Assembly (NCBI GenBank): GCA_964652255.1
Contig: CAZZBM010000001.1
Coordinates: 681,961 to 745,960, forward strand
DNA from: CAZZBM01 sp964652255
GTDB taxonomy: Bacteria; Bdellovibrionota; Bacteriovoracia; Bacteriovoracales; CAZZBM01
Direction: 5' to 3'
Length of the DNA: 64,000 nt
Numbering within the stretch: position 1 is the first letter of the stretch; each line of letters opens with the position of its first letter. This document shows, piece by piece, positions 33,410-42,528 of this stretch. A program made the translations under genes and the position numbers. The notes under the pieces are model-generated. The model was given only the letters and a program-made list of their open reading frames with translations, was not told the origin of the DNA and made no database searches.

Positions 33410-34497
33410 TCTTTTCTTTTAGTAAAATTTTTATTTATCAAAAATCTATCTTGAAATTTTTTATTTTTTCTGTTTTAGGATTAGGTTTTTCTCTTTCTGT
33501 AGTGCTCATTACTCTAGGGTTAATGAATGGGTTTGAATGGTATTTTAAAAAAAGTTTACAGGAAAGTTTAGGAGATTTTTATGTGACTGAGTGGTCTAAA
33601 GATCTTGATTTCATTGCTCAAGAAGATTATATTTCCTTAATTCAGACTAAAGGTTTTGTATCTTTTAATGATAATGGGAAAGGAGTCCTAGCTAAAGGCA
33701 TAGATGAAAATTATTTTTCTTTTTTCAATAAAAAAAATATAGTTGTAGAAAAGAATTCAATTCTTATAGGAAAAACTCTTCAAAAAGCACTTGGTCTTAA
33801 TATTGGAGATGAGCTTTTTTTTTATTTTAAATCAGAAAGATTGCATAAGGTTGTTTTAAAGGTTCAAGAAATGGTTGATCATGGAATTTATGAACATGAT
33901 TTAAGATTTGTTTATTTGAATAAATATTTTTTAAAAAGTTTTTTTAAAGAAAAAGAAGAAAACCTTTACTTAATTAAAAATCAAAAATATAAAGATCTTT
34001 TAATAGATAAAAATATTTATTTTAAAGAGTCTTGGGAAGATTATGGGGCACTTCTAACAGCTGTTCAAAGTCAGAAAAAATCTATTGTTATTGTTTTCCA
34101 GATTATTGTTTTAGTAGCTTTTTTTAATATTATTTCCTTTCAAATTTTTATGAAACAAAAAAAATCTCAAGAAATTTTTCTTCTCTATGCTTTGGGTCTC
34201 TCTATGAAAAACTTTAGAAAATTGTGGTTATTTATCTCTTTTCAAAGCTATTTTTTGTCATCTTTTATTGCTTTGTTGATATTTTTTGCTTTAAATTTTA
34301 TTTTAAAAAACTTTAATTGGATTAAAATTCCTTCTAATATTTATTATTTAAAATACTTTGATTTAATTATTTATCCTATTAACTATATTCAGGTCTTTGG
34401 AATTAGTTTTTTAACTATTCTTTTTCTTGCCATGACTCAGTTGTACTTTTTAAATAGCTCTAAGTTTATGAATTTAAGAGAGGAATTTGCTCAGTGA
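33394..34497 (+). CDS. LolC/LolE-type lipoprotein-releasing permease
   Basis: A 367-residue inner-membrane protein: one N-terminal helix (FSVLGLGFSLSVVLITLGLM), a large periplasmic domain of about 200 residues, and three C-terminal helices, the FtsX/MacB-type permease layout. It precedes lolD, so it is the membrane part of the Lol lipoprotein sorting transporter. Only one permease gene is seen, as in species with a LolF-like homodimer. It overlaps prfB by 16 bp. Confidence 0.85.
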   Translation: MESILIFSFSKIFIYQKSILKFFIFSVLGLGFSLSVVLITLGLMNGFEWYFKKSLQESLGDFYVTEWSKDLDFIAQEDYISLIQTKGFVSFNDNGKGVLAKGIDENYFSFFNKKNIVVEKNSILIGKTLQKALGLNIGDELFFYFKSERLHKVVLKVQEMVDHGIYEHDLRFVYLNKYFLKSFFKEKEENLYLIKNQKYKDLLIDKNIYFKESWEDYGALLTAVQSQKKSIVIVFQIIVLVAFFNIISFQIFMKQKKSQEIFLLYALGLSMKNFRKLWLFISFQSYFLSSFIALLIFFALNFILKNFNWIKIPSNIYYLKYFDLIIYPINYIQVFGISFLTILFLAMTQLYFLNSSKFMNLREEFAQ

Positions 34498-35147
34498 TTA
34501 TTCTTAAAAATATCTATAAAAGTTATCAACATCAAAAAGTACTTCAAGATATTTCTTTTACTCTTCATGAAGGAGTTCAAGTTTCTATACAAGGAGCTTC
34601 TGGTTCAGGGAAATCAACTTTGCTGTATCTTTTAGGAGGATTAGAAAGTCCTACCTATGGTTCTATTGAAATAGGTTCTTTTCATTTGCAAAAAATGAAT
34701 TCAGAAGAATTAGCACGTTATAGAAATCAATATGTAGGTTTTGTTTTTCAGTTTCATTTTTTACTCTCTTCCATGACGGCTTTAGAAAATATTCTTCTTC
34801 CAGGCAGAATTAGTGGTTCTGATCTTAGACCTATTATGAATAAAACTTATGAATACGCTGAACATTTAGAAGTTAAGTCTTGTTTAAATAAATATCCACA
34901 TGAGCTTTCTGGTGGACAACAACAAAGAGTGAATCTTTTAAGAGCTATTTCTCTTAATCCTAAGCTCTTACTTTGTGATGAAGCTACAGGTAATTTAGAT
35001 TCAAAAAATTCAGAAAAAGTCATCCATTTGATTAAAGAACTCGCTTCTTTACATAAAAGCACACTTTTAGTAGTTACTCATGATGAAAAGATTGCAAAAC
35101 AGTTTCCTTTTCAGTTAAAAATTGAAGATGGAAAAATTATTCACTAG
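34494..35147 (+). CDS. lolD: LolD, ATP-binding subunit of the lipoprotein-releasing transporter
   Basis: A 217-residue ABC ATPase with Walker A GASGSGKST (residues 34-42), Q-loop FQFHFL, signature LSGGQQQR and Walker B LLLCDEATGNLD. It energises release of outer-membrane lipoproteins from the inner membrane. The GTG start overlaps the permease gene by 4 bp. Length and motifs are standard for LolD, though MacB- or FtsE-type ATPases are close relatives; context favours LolD. Confidence 0.92.
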   Translation: MIILKNIYKSYQHQKVLQDISFTLHEGVQVSIQGASGSGKSTLLYLLGGLESPTYGSIEIGSFHLQKMNSEELARYRNQYVGFVFQFHFLLSSMTALENILLPGRISGSDLRPIMNKTYEYAEHLEVKSCLNKYPHELSGGQQQRVNLLRAISLNPKLLLCDEATGNLDSKNSEKVIHLIKELASLHKSTLLVVTHDEKIAKQFPFQLKIEDGKIIH

Positions 35148-35156
35148 GAAAAAACC

Positions 35157-37433
35157 ATGTTTTTAGTTTCTTTTTTAGCTTTAGCTCAGGTTTTAGGTTT
35201 AAAAAAAATTCCTCAAGAAACTATTGAGTCAAAATTTGTCGTTCCAGGTGCTTTTTCTTCGGAAGAAGAATGGAAAAAATTTTACCAAAATCTTTGGCAA
35301 ACTTATTGGTTTTCTTCTTTAGAGTTACATAAAGAACCCAAAAAGGGTTATTATATTATGGCTATAGAAGAGCCTTTTTTAAAGAAATTGACCTTAGAAG
35401 GCATCGATGAAGGAAAAGAAGAAGATATAAAAAAACTGTTAAAATTGAAAAAAGGACGTTTTTTTTCAGCTACATTACTTCAAGAAGATTTAAAATCCAT
35501 AAAAAAATATTACGAAGCTTTAGGTTTCTTTTTGGTGAACATAACTCCTCACATTAAAAAAAATGAAACAGATATAGATCTTACTTATAAAATTGAAGAA
35601 GGATCTAAGGTTAGAATAAAAGATATTACTTTTACTGGAAATTCTTTTTTAAAAACAGAAGAATTATTAAAAGAAATTTTTTCAGAAAAAACAGATTTAA
35701 TCTCATCTTTAACGAGAAAAGATCAAGTCTTAGAAGAAATCCTTAAGTTTAATGAATCTAAAATTCTCTTAACTTATGCCACTTATGGATTTATGGAAGC
35801 TAAGGTTGTAGAAAGTTATAAAACTTTGTCTTTAGATAAAAGATGGGTTCAGCTTCACTATCATGTTCAAGAAGGAGATCGTTTTAAATTAAAAGAAATT
35901 GTTTATTTAGATGATCCAGAAATTAAAGCTTTAGGTGAAATTAAACTTAATCCTCATGATTATTATAATGAAAAACTTGTTCAAGAATATGTTGATAAAG
36001 TTGTTAAGTATTATCAGGATAAAGGCTATGCTTATGTGAATTTTTCTCGTCAATTAGTTATAGAAAAAGATTTGTATTTAAAGTTAAAATTTAATTTATC
36101 TAAAGGACCTGTGACTTATTTTGGACGTATCTATATTGAAGGAAATAGTCATACAAGAGATAATATTATTTTAAGAGAACTTCCTATTGAGGAAGGAACT
36201 TTATATAAGGGTTCAGCTCTTGATGAAGGAAAAGATAATGTTAATCGTTTAGCTTTCTTAGATCCTCAAAAATTTGAAATGACAACTAAACCTTCTCCTT
36301 TGAAAAAAGATCATGTAGATGTTCATTTAAAAGTAAAAGAAAAGGGAAATATTAATGTTGGTTTAGGGGTAAAGTTTGGTGTTGAAAATAAAGGAACAGC
36401 AGCTTCACTCACAGGTGAATTTTCTACTGACAATCTTTTTGGGCGTGCTTATTTTTTTAATTTAAATATTGATATGTTAACTAAAGCTTTTAATGATGAA
36501 GTTCAAGAAGAAGATACAGAATTTTTAAAAAATATCTCTTTTGTTTTTGTAAATCCCTCTTTAAATGATAGCGGAAAAGGTTTAAAAATTTCAGCTAATT
36601 ATTCTGGTCAAGGATTTAATCCTTCTTATTCTTATAGAAGATTTAATTCTTTCCTAGGAACAAATCAAAGTATTTCTAAACATTGGTTCTATGAAATAGG
36701 GCTAGGTTATCACTTAATTCATGTGAAAAATGTTTTTAATACTTCTGTTGATGTTTTTAATGAAGAACATCAAAGTCTTTATGCACAATTTCAACTGGCA
36801 TATAAAAAACTTAACAATTATAGATATCCAACTAAAGGGAAGACCTTAAATTTAGGATTAGATATTAAAGGAATTCATGATCCTAATCAATGGGCAGAGT
36901 TTGAATTATCTCACACCTATTTTTATCCTGTCGTAGAAAAAATTGTTTATAAACATAAAATGACTTATTTACAGAATTTTTCTATTAAAGGTTCAGTGCC
37001 TATTATTCATAAATATACTCTTGGAGGAGGACATTCTTTAAGAGGATATAAACCAGAAACAGTAGGTTCTTTTGTGGAAGCTTATCATAAGAAAAATGAA
37101 AGAATGGAATATTTTAATATAGGTCATGATGCTTCTTTAATGATGACTTTTGAGCTAGAAAGACCTTTGATTGAAGATGCAGGGCTTTATTTTGCTCTTT
37201 TCTTTGATATGGGAAATACTTTTAAAAAACATCTATTTTTTAAGCAACCAACTCTTTATTATGATTGTGGTTTTGGTCTAAGATGGCTATCACCCTTTGG
37301 TCTTATTAAATTAGATCTAGGTTTCCCACTCTTTCATGATGTTCATGAGAGAGATAATTTTCATGATCCAAAATTTACAAAGGGTCGTGCAGAATTCAAT
37401 TTTACTGTGGTACAAAGTTTTAATACTTTTTAA
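35157..37433 (+). CDS. bamA: Outer-membrane beta-barrel assembly protein BamA
   Basis: A 758-residue Omp85 protein. A short signal-like start (FLVSFLALAQ) is followed by several POTRA-like repeats with GxF and YxxxGY patterns up to about residue 395, then the surface-antigen barrel with the GGxxSLRGYKPE-type loop near residue 625 and a Phe-ending C-terminus (VVQSFNTF). It folds and inserts outer-membrane proteins, so a true outer membrane exists. Gene order lolC/E-lolD-bamA-skp-fabZ on one strand. Confidence 0.95.
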   Translation: MFLVSFLALAQVLGLKKIPQETIESKFVVPGAFSSEEEWKKFYQNLWQTYWFSSLELHKEPKKGYYIMAIEEPFLKKLTLEGIDEGKEEDIKKLLKLKKGRFFSATLLQEDLKSIKKYYEALGFFLVNITPHIKKNETDIDLTYKIEEGSKVRIKDITFTGNSFLKTEELLKEIFSEKTDLISSLTRKDQVLEEILKFNESKILLTYATYGFMEAKVVESYKTLSLDKRWVQLHYHVQEGDRFKLKEIVYLDDPEIKALGEIKLNPHDYYNEKLVQEYVDKVVKYYQDKGYAYVNFSRQLVIEKDLYLKLKFNLSKGPVTYFGRIYIEGNSHTRDNIILRELPIEEGTLYKGSALDEGKDNVNRLAFLDPQKFEMTTKPSPLKKDHVDVHLKVKEKGNINVGLGVKFGVENKGTAASLTGEFSTDNLFGRAYFFNLNIDMLTKAFNDEVQEEDTEFLKNISFVFVNPSLNDSGKGLKISANYSGQGFNPSYSYRRFNSFLGTNQSISKHWFYEIGLGYHLIHVKNVFNTSVDVFNEEHQSLYAQFQLAYKKLNNYRYPTKGKTLNLGLDIKGIHDPNQWAEFELSHTYFYPVVEKIVYKHKMTYLQNFSIKGSVPIIHKYTLGGGHSLRGYKPETVGSFVEAYHKKNERMEYFNIGHDASLMMTFELERPLIEDAGLYFALFFDMGNTFKKHLFFKQPTLYYDCGFGLRWLSPFGLIKLDLGFPLFHDVHERDNFHDPKFTKGRAEFNFTVVQSFNTF

Positions 37434-37442
37434 GGAGATATT

Positions 37443-37967
37443 ATGTTTAAAGAAAAATTATTTCAAATGTTACTAGTTTTTTTCCTTGTGATTTCAACTT
37501 CTTTTACTGTTTATTTTGCTTTTAATCAAAAACAATTTAATGTGGGAATTGTTGATCTGACTATTCTTATGCAGGAAACCCCTACGGGAAAAAATGAGTT
37601 GCAAAGAATTCAAAATCTTCTACAGGAAAAAAGAGAAGAGTTGGGGAAAAAGGGACAGGTTTTAAAACAAGAAGAAGAAAATCTTCAACGACAAGCTCCT
37701 ATGATGAGTGAGAAAATTCGTCAAAATAAAATGCAAGAATTTCAACAAAAAGTCATGCAATATCAAGAAGAGATGAGAATGGCTGAAATTTTTCTTAAAC
37801 AAGAAGAAGATAGTGTAAAACAAAAAGTCATGAATGATCTTAAAAATGAATTAAAAATTATTCAAAAGAAAAGAAATATTCAACTTATTTATGAAAAGAA
37901 TTTAGCTCCATTACAAGCCAATGCTCTTGATATTACTAGTGATCTTATTAATGCTGTTAAAAAATGA
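37443..37967 (+). CDS. skp: OmpH/Skp-type periplasmic chaperone
   Basis: A 174-residue protein with an N-terminal hydrophobic signal segment (residues 9-28), then the Skp-like NVGIVDLTILMQETPTGK start and a long Gln/Glu/Lys-rich coiled coil. Skp escorts unfolded outer-membrane proteins to BamA. It lies 9 bp after bamA and overlaps fabZ by 4 bp. Standard length for the family. Confidence 0.88.
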   Translation: MFKEKLFQMLLVFFLVISTSFTVYFAFNQKQFNVGIVDLTILMQETPTGKNELQRIQNLLQEKREELGKKGQVLKQEEENLQRQAPMMSEKIRQNKMQEFQQKVMQYQEEMRMAEIFLKQEEDSVKQKVMNDLKNELKIIQKKRNIQLIYEKNLAPLQANALDITSDLINAVKK

Positions 37968-38398
37968 AAATTCTTAAAAAAGAAGATATATTAAAATATT
38001 TACCTCATAGAGATCCTTTTCTTTTTCTTGATGAAATTCATTTGGATCAGGATCTCAAATCTTTTCTTTATCTTGACCCTTCTTGGGAACTTTTTAAAGG
38101 ACACTTTCCTGAAGAAAAAATTTTTCCAGGAGTTTTGCAAGTAGAGTTTTTAGCTCAATCAAGTTTTTTTCTTTTTTATCCACAAGAATCTGTCTCTATT
38201 CGTTTAGTTTCTGTGGAAAAATCAAAGTTTAAGCAACCCTGTTTTCCAGAAATGACCCTAGAAGGTAGGGTTCATCTTGATCAACAAAGAGGCTCTTTGG
38301 AAAAAGGTCTTTTTGCCTCTTTTTCTGGGCAGATTTATCATCATGAAAATCTTATGATGGAAAGCTATTTTATGGCTTTTTTAAAAAAAATCGGCTAA
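37964..38398 (+). CDS. fabZ: 3-hydroxyacyl-ACP dehydratase FabZ-like
   Basis: A 144-residue hotdog-fold protein with YLPHRDPFLFLD, the catalytic His47 in GHFPEE and Glu61 in FPGVLQVEFLAQ. It dehydrates 3-hydroxyacyl-ACP in fatty acid elongation. In many Gram-negatives fabZ lies between lpxD and lpxA; here neither is present, and skp is directly followed by fabZ. It is the last gene of this operon. Confidence 0.85.
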   Translation: MKILKKEDILKYLPHRDPFLFLDEIHLDQDLKSFLYLDPSWELFKGHFPEEKIFPGVLQVEFLAQSSFFLFYPQESVSIRLVSVEKSKFKQPCFPEMTLEGRVHLDQQRGSLEKGLFASFSGQIYHHENLMMESYFMAFLKKIG

Positions 38399-38414
38399 TT
38401 TTAAAGGCTTTCTC

Positions 38415-38443
38415 TTGCCGTTATCTTAAAAATTGTTTATAAA
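38415..38443 (+). promoter_or_regulatory. Sigma-70-type promoter for rpsA
   Basis: TTGCCG (38415-38420), a 17-bp spacer and TATAAA (38438-38443), 30 bp before the rpsA start, with AGAGG as the ribosome-binding site just upstream of the ATG. Confidence 0.65.
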
Positions 38444-38473
38444 AGGGACATATTTTTAATAGAAGAGGTTTTC

Positions 38474-40216
38474 ATGAAAAAAAATGTGGTTCCATCCTGG
38501 GCAAGTAAATTAAATATAAAAATTGAAAAAAAAGATCAGGAGCCACTTGAAAAAGTTGAAAGCAGTGAATTTCAGCAACTGTTAGATGATAATAGTCCTC
38601 AAGATTTCCAAATTGGAAGTATTAAAAAAGGTATTGTTGTTAATATTACTCGTGATAGTGTCTTTGTTGATTTAGGATTAAAACAAGAAGGAGTCATTTC
38701 TCTTGAAGAGTTTAAAACTGTTGAGGGAAAAATTGATGTTTCCTTAAAAGAAGAAATTGAGGTTCTCTTAGAAAGATTTGATCGTCATCAAGGTCAGCTA
38801 ATTTGTTCAAAAGAAAAAGCTGTCTTTAATAAATCTTGGGATAAGATGAATGAGTATTTTGAACAAAAGAAAGTTCTCACAGGAATTGTTGCTGAAGTTA
38901 TTCCTGGTGGGTTAATGGTTGATATTGAAGGTGTGAAAGCTTTTTTACCATCTTCTCAAGTTGATATTAGACCTGTGAAAAATTTAAAATCTTATCTAGG
39001 TAAAGCTATAGAATGTTTAATTTTAGATTTTAATAAGAAAAAAAGAAATATTCTCTTAACAAGAAAGGCTGTCGTTGAAGAAGAAAGAAATAAGTTGAAA
39101 AGTACAACTTTAGATCATTTAAGAGAAGGTATGGTTGTTGAAGGTATTGTTAAAAATATCTTAGATTACGGAGCTTTTATTGATCTAGGTGGTATTGATG
39201 GTTTACTTCATGTCACAGATTTATCTTGGCAAAAAATAAAGCATCCTTCTGATCTTTTACAAGAAGGACAAAAATTAGCTGTTAAAATTTTAAATTTTGA
39301 TCTAGAAAATGAAAAAATATCTCTAGGTTTAAAACAACTACAAGAAGATCCTTGGTTGAATCAATTAAAAACTTTTAAAGTAAATCAAGAGGTTATAGGA
39401 ACGATAACTAGCAAAAAAGACTATGGTCTTTTTGTAGAGCTTGTTCCAGGTTTAGAAGGGTTAATTCATGTTTCTGAACTAGATTGGTCAAGTAAAAAAA
39501 GAATTTCAGCTAAAGATTATAAAATTGGTGATCAAATTCAGGTTGTTATTACTGAAATTCAACCAGAAGAAAAAAGAATTTCTTTAAGCCATAAAAAAAC
39601 ATTACCTAATCCTTGGGATGAATTAAATCTTAAACATCCTGTGGGTTCAAAAATTAAAGGTCGTATTACTTCTATTTTAGACTTTGGTCTGTTCTTAGAT
39701 GTGGGAGAATTTGTAGATGCTTTTATTCATGTGACAGATATTTCTTGGTTGAAAAAAAATATTCAACCTCAAAAAGAATTTCAAGTAGGTCAAGAACTAG
39801 AAGCTGTTGTTCTTATGATTTCAAAAGAAAAAGAAAAATTCTCTCTTGGTCTTAAACAAATGGAAGGAGATCCTTGGTTGGATTTTCAAGCAAAATACCC
39901 TGTAGGATCTATTTTCCAAGGTAAAGTCAGTAATTTAACAGATTTTGGAGCTTTTATTGAATTAGAACCTGGTGTAGAAGGTTTGGTTCATGTTTCAGAA
40001 ATGTCTGAGGAAAGAGTAGACAAACCTCAAGATCTTTTAAAAGTAGGAGATGAAGTTCAAGTTATTATTTTATCTTTTAATAAAGATTCAAAAAAGATTT
40101 CATTATCTATGAAAAAAGCTAATGAAAATTATTCACAAAAAATTGTTCAAGAAGCTCCAAAAAATGATAATAGATTTATGGAACAATTGAAAAACTTTCA
40201 TTTGAAAAAATCTTAA
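38474..40216 (+). CDS. rpsA: 30S ribosomal protein S1
   Basis: A 580-residue protein with six S1 OB-fold repeats; each of the later four shows the FGxFxxL...GLIHVS pattern (for example YGAFIDLGGIDGLLHVTDLS). S1 holds mRNA on the 30S subunit. The N-terminal two repeats are more divergent, as is usual because they bind the ribosome. It has its own promoter and heads rpsA-RRM-translocase-bioY. Frame intact. Confidence 0.95.
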   Translation: MKKNVVPSWASKLNIKIEKKDQEPLEKVESSEFQQLLDDNSPQDFQIGSIKKGIVVNITRDSVFVDLGLKQEGVISLEEFKTVEGKIDVSLKEEIEVLLERFDRHQGQLICSKEKAVFNKSWDKMNEYFEQKKVLTGIVAEVIPGGLMVDIEGVKAFLPSSQVDIRPVKNLKSYLGKAIECLILDFNKKKRNILLTRKAVVEEERNKLKSTTLDHLREGMVVEGIVKNILDYGAFIDLGGIDGLLHVTDLSWQKIKHPSDLLQEGQKLAVKILNFDLENEKISLGLKQLQEDPWLNQLKTFKVNQEVIGTITSKKDYGLFVELVPGLEGLIHVSELDWSSKKRISAKDYKIGDQIQVVITEIQPEEKRISLSHKKTLPNPWDELNLKHPVGSKIKGRITSILDFGLFLDVGEFVDAFIHVTDISWLKKNIQPQKEFQVGQELEAVVLMISKEKEKFSLGLKQMEGDPWLDFQAKYPVGSIFQGKVSNLTDFGAFIELEPGVEGLVHVSEMSEERVDKPQDLLKVGDEVQVIILSFNKDSKKISLSMKKANENYSQKIVQEAPKNDNRFMEQLKNFHLKKS

Positions 40217-40226
40217 AAGGTAATGT

Positions 40227-40481
40227 ATGAGTAAAATTTATGTTTCTGGTTTATCTTTAATTACCAATGAAGATGTTTTGAAAGAAGGTTTTAAACAATT
40301 TGGTACTATCACTGAAATAAAAATTATTTACGACAAGGAAACAGGTTATTCTAAAGGATTTGCCTTTATTACTTTTAATGATCAAGAAGCAGCTCTTATG
40401 GCTGAAAAATCTATGAATCAAAAAAGTTTTGATGGAAGAATTCTAAAAGTTTCTTTGGCTAAAGATAATCAAGTTAATTAA
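40227..40481 (+). CDS. Small RRM RNA-binding protein
   Basis: An 84-residue single RNA recognition motif: RNP2 as IYVSGL near the start and RNP1 as KGFAFITF near residue 50, with the usual helices and SFDGRILKVS end. Such small RRM proteins occur in several bacteria and are common in cyanobacteria, where cold regulation is known. Its RNA target is unknown. It sits 10 bp after rpsA. Confidence 0.85.
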   Translation: MSKIYVSGLSLITNEDVLKEGFKQFGTITEIKIIYDKETGYSKGFAFITFNDQEAALMAEKSMNQKSFDGRILKVSLAKDNQVN

Positions 40482-40492
40482 AAGAGGAGTTT

Positions 40493-42043
40493 ATGGAAAA
40501 TTTATTAATGCAACTAGGAACTTTAATAGTTACAGCGGTACTATTTTATTTTGTAATATGGCCAAATTTACCAGATAGAATGAGAATATTTTTAAGAGAT
40601 TTATTCTGGCCGATTCACGGCAAAGCTGAAACAAAAAAATTTATAGGATTAGCTGTTATTATGTTAGCAGTTCTTTTTAATTATTCAATGTTGAGAGGGA
40701 TTAAAGATACTTTAATTAATACAGCACCAAGTGGTGGAACGGAAGTGATTTCTAGTTTAAAAAGCTTATTAGTTTTACCTTCGGCTTTAGTTTTTTTTGT
40801 TATTTATTCAAAATTATCTCAGTGGTTTAATCAAGAAAGAGTTTTCTATATTTTAGTAAGTTTTTTTGCAATTTATTTTCTTGTTTTTGCTTTTGTTATT
40901 TTTCCAAATAAAGAAATGTTACATGCTTCAGATGCAACTATTGCTGCTTTAAGTGCTAAAGCTCCTAGCTTTCGATATATCATTTCTATGATTGGTCTTT
41001 GGGGTTTTTCTTCTTACTATGTTTTAGCCGAGTTGTGGGGAAGTGCTGTTCTTTCTTTGCTTTTTTGGCAATTTGCTAACGAGATTACAACAACTACAGA
41101 ATCAAAAAGATTTTATCCTATGATTGCTCTTTTTTCTAATATTGCTCTTATTATCACAGGAAAGGTTTCAAATATTTTTGCTGAAATGACTAAAACTGAT
41201 GCTAATGCTTGGCAACAAGTAATGTATTATGTCGGTCCAACAGTAGCTTTAGTAGCTGTTTTAATTATGGTTGTTTACTACTTTATGAGAAGAGATAAAG
41301 ATTGCAGAAAAGAAGAGGTGACAGTAAAAAAACAAAAAGTAAAATTATCTTTTTTTCAAAGTATGGCTTATTTAGTTCGTAATCCTTATTTACTTCTTTT
41401 AGCAACTCTTGTTCTTTCTTATGGAATTAGTATTAATCTTATTGAAGCTGTTTGGAAAAATCAGTTAAAGATTTATTTTGCTGGAAATGAAGTAGCTTAT
41501 TTTAAATTCATGGGAGACTTCTTTATTGTTCAAGCTTGGACAAGTATTGGAGTTGTGTTCTTTACTAAGAGTTTAGTTAAAGTTTTTGGTTGGACTGTTG
41601 GAGCTATTATTACTCCTATTGTTATTGCTGTTACGGGTTTATTATTCTTTGTTTTTATTCTTAATCAATCATCTTTTGATCAGTATTTAGCAGCATATTC
41701 AGTTTCTGCTCTTTATGCGGCAGTTTTTATGGGAATGTATTTAAATGTTTTCTCAAAAGCTTTTAAGTACGCTCATTTTGATCCAACTAAAGAAATGGCT
41801 TATATTCCTCTTGATGAAGAATCTAGAACAAAAGGAAAGGCAGCTGTTGATGTTATTGGTGGTCGTTTAGGTAAGGCTTTAGGTGGTTATACTTTAACCT
41901 TTATGTTTATGTTTTTTACTGGAGCAAATATTACAACAGTAACCCCTTATCTTGGAGTGATTATTGGTATTATTTTAACTATTTGGATTCTTGCTGTACT
42001 TGCTTTGGCTAAAAAATACAAAAAACTTACGGGTGAAGCTTGA
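40493..42043 (+). CDS. tlc: ATP/ADP (nucleotide) translocase, NTT/Tlc family
   Basis: A 516-residue, twelve-helix membrane protein with hallmarks of the bacterial/plastid nucleotide transporters: LRGIKDTLINTAPSGG near residue 65, a WGSAVLSLLFWQFANEITTT block, KRFYPMIALFSNIALI and IPLDEESRTKGKAAVDVIGGR near the C-terminus. These proteins import host ATP in exchange for ADP, or other nucleotides, and are found in Rickettsiales, Chlamydiae and other intracellular bacteria. It implies energy or nucleotide import from a host. The exact substrate cannot be read from sequence. Confidence 0.95.
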   Translation: MENLLMQLGTLIVTAVLFYFVIWPNLPDRMRIFLRDLFWPIHGKAETKKFIGLAVIMLAVLFNYSMLRGIKDTLINTAPSGGTEVISSLKSLLVLPSALVFFVIYSKLSQWFNQERVFYILVSFFAIYFLVFAFVIFPNKEMLHASDATIAALSAKAPSFRYIISMIGLWGFSSYYVLAELWGSAVLSLLFWQFANEITTTTESKRFYPMIALFSNIALIITGKVSNIFAEMTKTDANAWQQVMYYVGPTVALVAVLIMVVYYFMRRDKDCRKEEVTVKKQKVKLSFFQSMAYLVRNPYLLLLATLVLSYGISINLIEAVWKNQLKIYFAGNEVAYFKFMGDFFIVQAWTSIGVVFFTKSLVKVFGWTVGAIITPIVIAVTGLLFFVFILNQSSFDQYLAAYSVSALYAAVFMGMYLNVFSKAFKYAHFDPTKEMAYIPLDEESRTKGKAAVDVIGGRLGKALGGYTLTFMFMFFTGANITTVTPYLGVIIGIILTIWILAVLALAKKYKKLTGEA

Positions 42044-42528
42044 TGCTGTTAAGCTTTACTTATAACTTAATCATGAGAATCACTTTGGCAGTGGTTCTCA
42101 TGATTGCTACTTCTCAGGTTAAATTCTTTATTGGAACCATTCCTTTTACATTTCAAACTTTAGTATTTTTTTTATTAGCTTTGATTCTATCAAAAAAAGA
42201 ACTAAATATAGCTCTTATAACTTGGTCTCTATTAGGTTTTACTAACTTGATACCAAGTGCCATGAATTCTTTCTTTCTCTCTAGCTTAACCTTGGGTTAT
42301 ATTTTTGGTTTGATTTTAGGATCAGTATTTATCTCTTATGCTAAAAAATATTTATCTCTAAATTCTTTATGGTTTTTGTTTTTAATTATTGTTTTTGGTG
42401 CAGGTGTTTTTTATCTTCCTATGAATTTAAACCAAGCTTTAAAAATAGGATTTTATCCTTTTTTGATCGGGGAAATTATAAAATATCTTTTTCTTAAATA
42501 TCTTCTTCTAAAAGTTGATTTCCAGTAA
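42040..42528 (+). CDS. bioY: BioY biotin transporter substrate-binding subunit
   Basis: A 162-residue membrane protein with about five to six helices. The segment TIPFTFQTLVFFLLALILS followed by LGYIFGLILGSVF matches the BioY pattern (PFTLQTL...GYLLGF). It is the S-component of an energy-coupling-factor importer for biotin; the general EcfAA'T module is not in the window. It overlaps the translocase gene by 4 bp, so import of nucleotides and biotin is cotranscribed. It overlaps convergent DUF2130 by 35 bp. Confidence 0.8.
   Translation: MMLLSFTYNLIMRITLAVVLMIATSQVKFFIGTIPFTFQTLVFFLLALILSKKELNIALITWSLLGFTNLIPSAMNSFFLSSLTLGYIFGLILGSVFISYAKKYLSLNSLWFLFLIIVFGAGVFYLPMNLNQALKIGFYPFLIGEIIKYLFLKYLLLKVDFQ

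Noticed and set aside
40493..42043. Reading the translocase as proof of Rickettsiales or Chlamydiae origin
   Set aside because: NTT genes move between intracellular bacteria, and the surrounding gene order and 16S start do not clearly fit either group.
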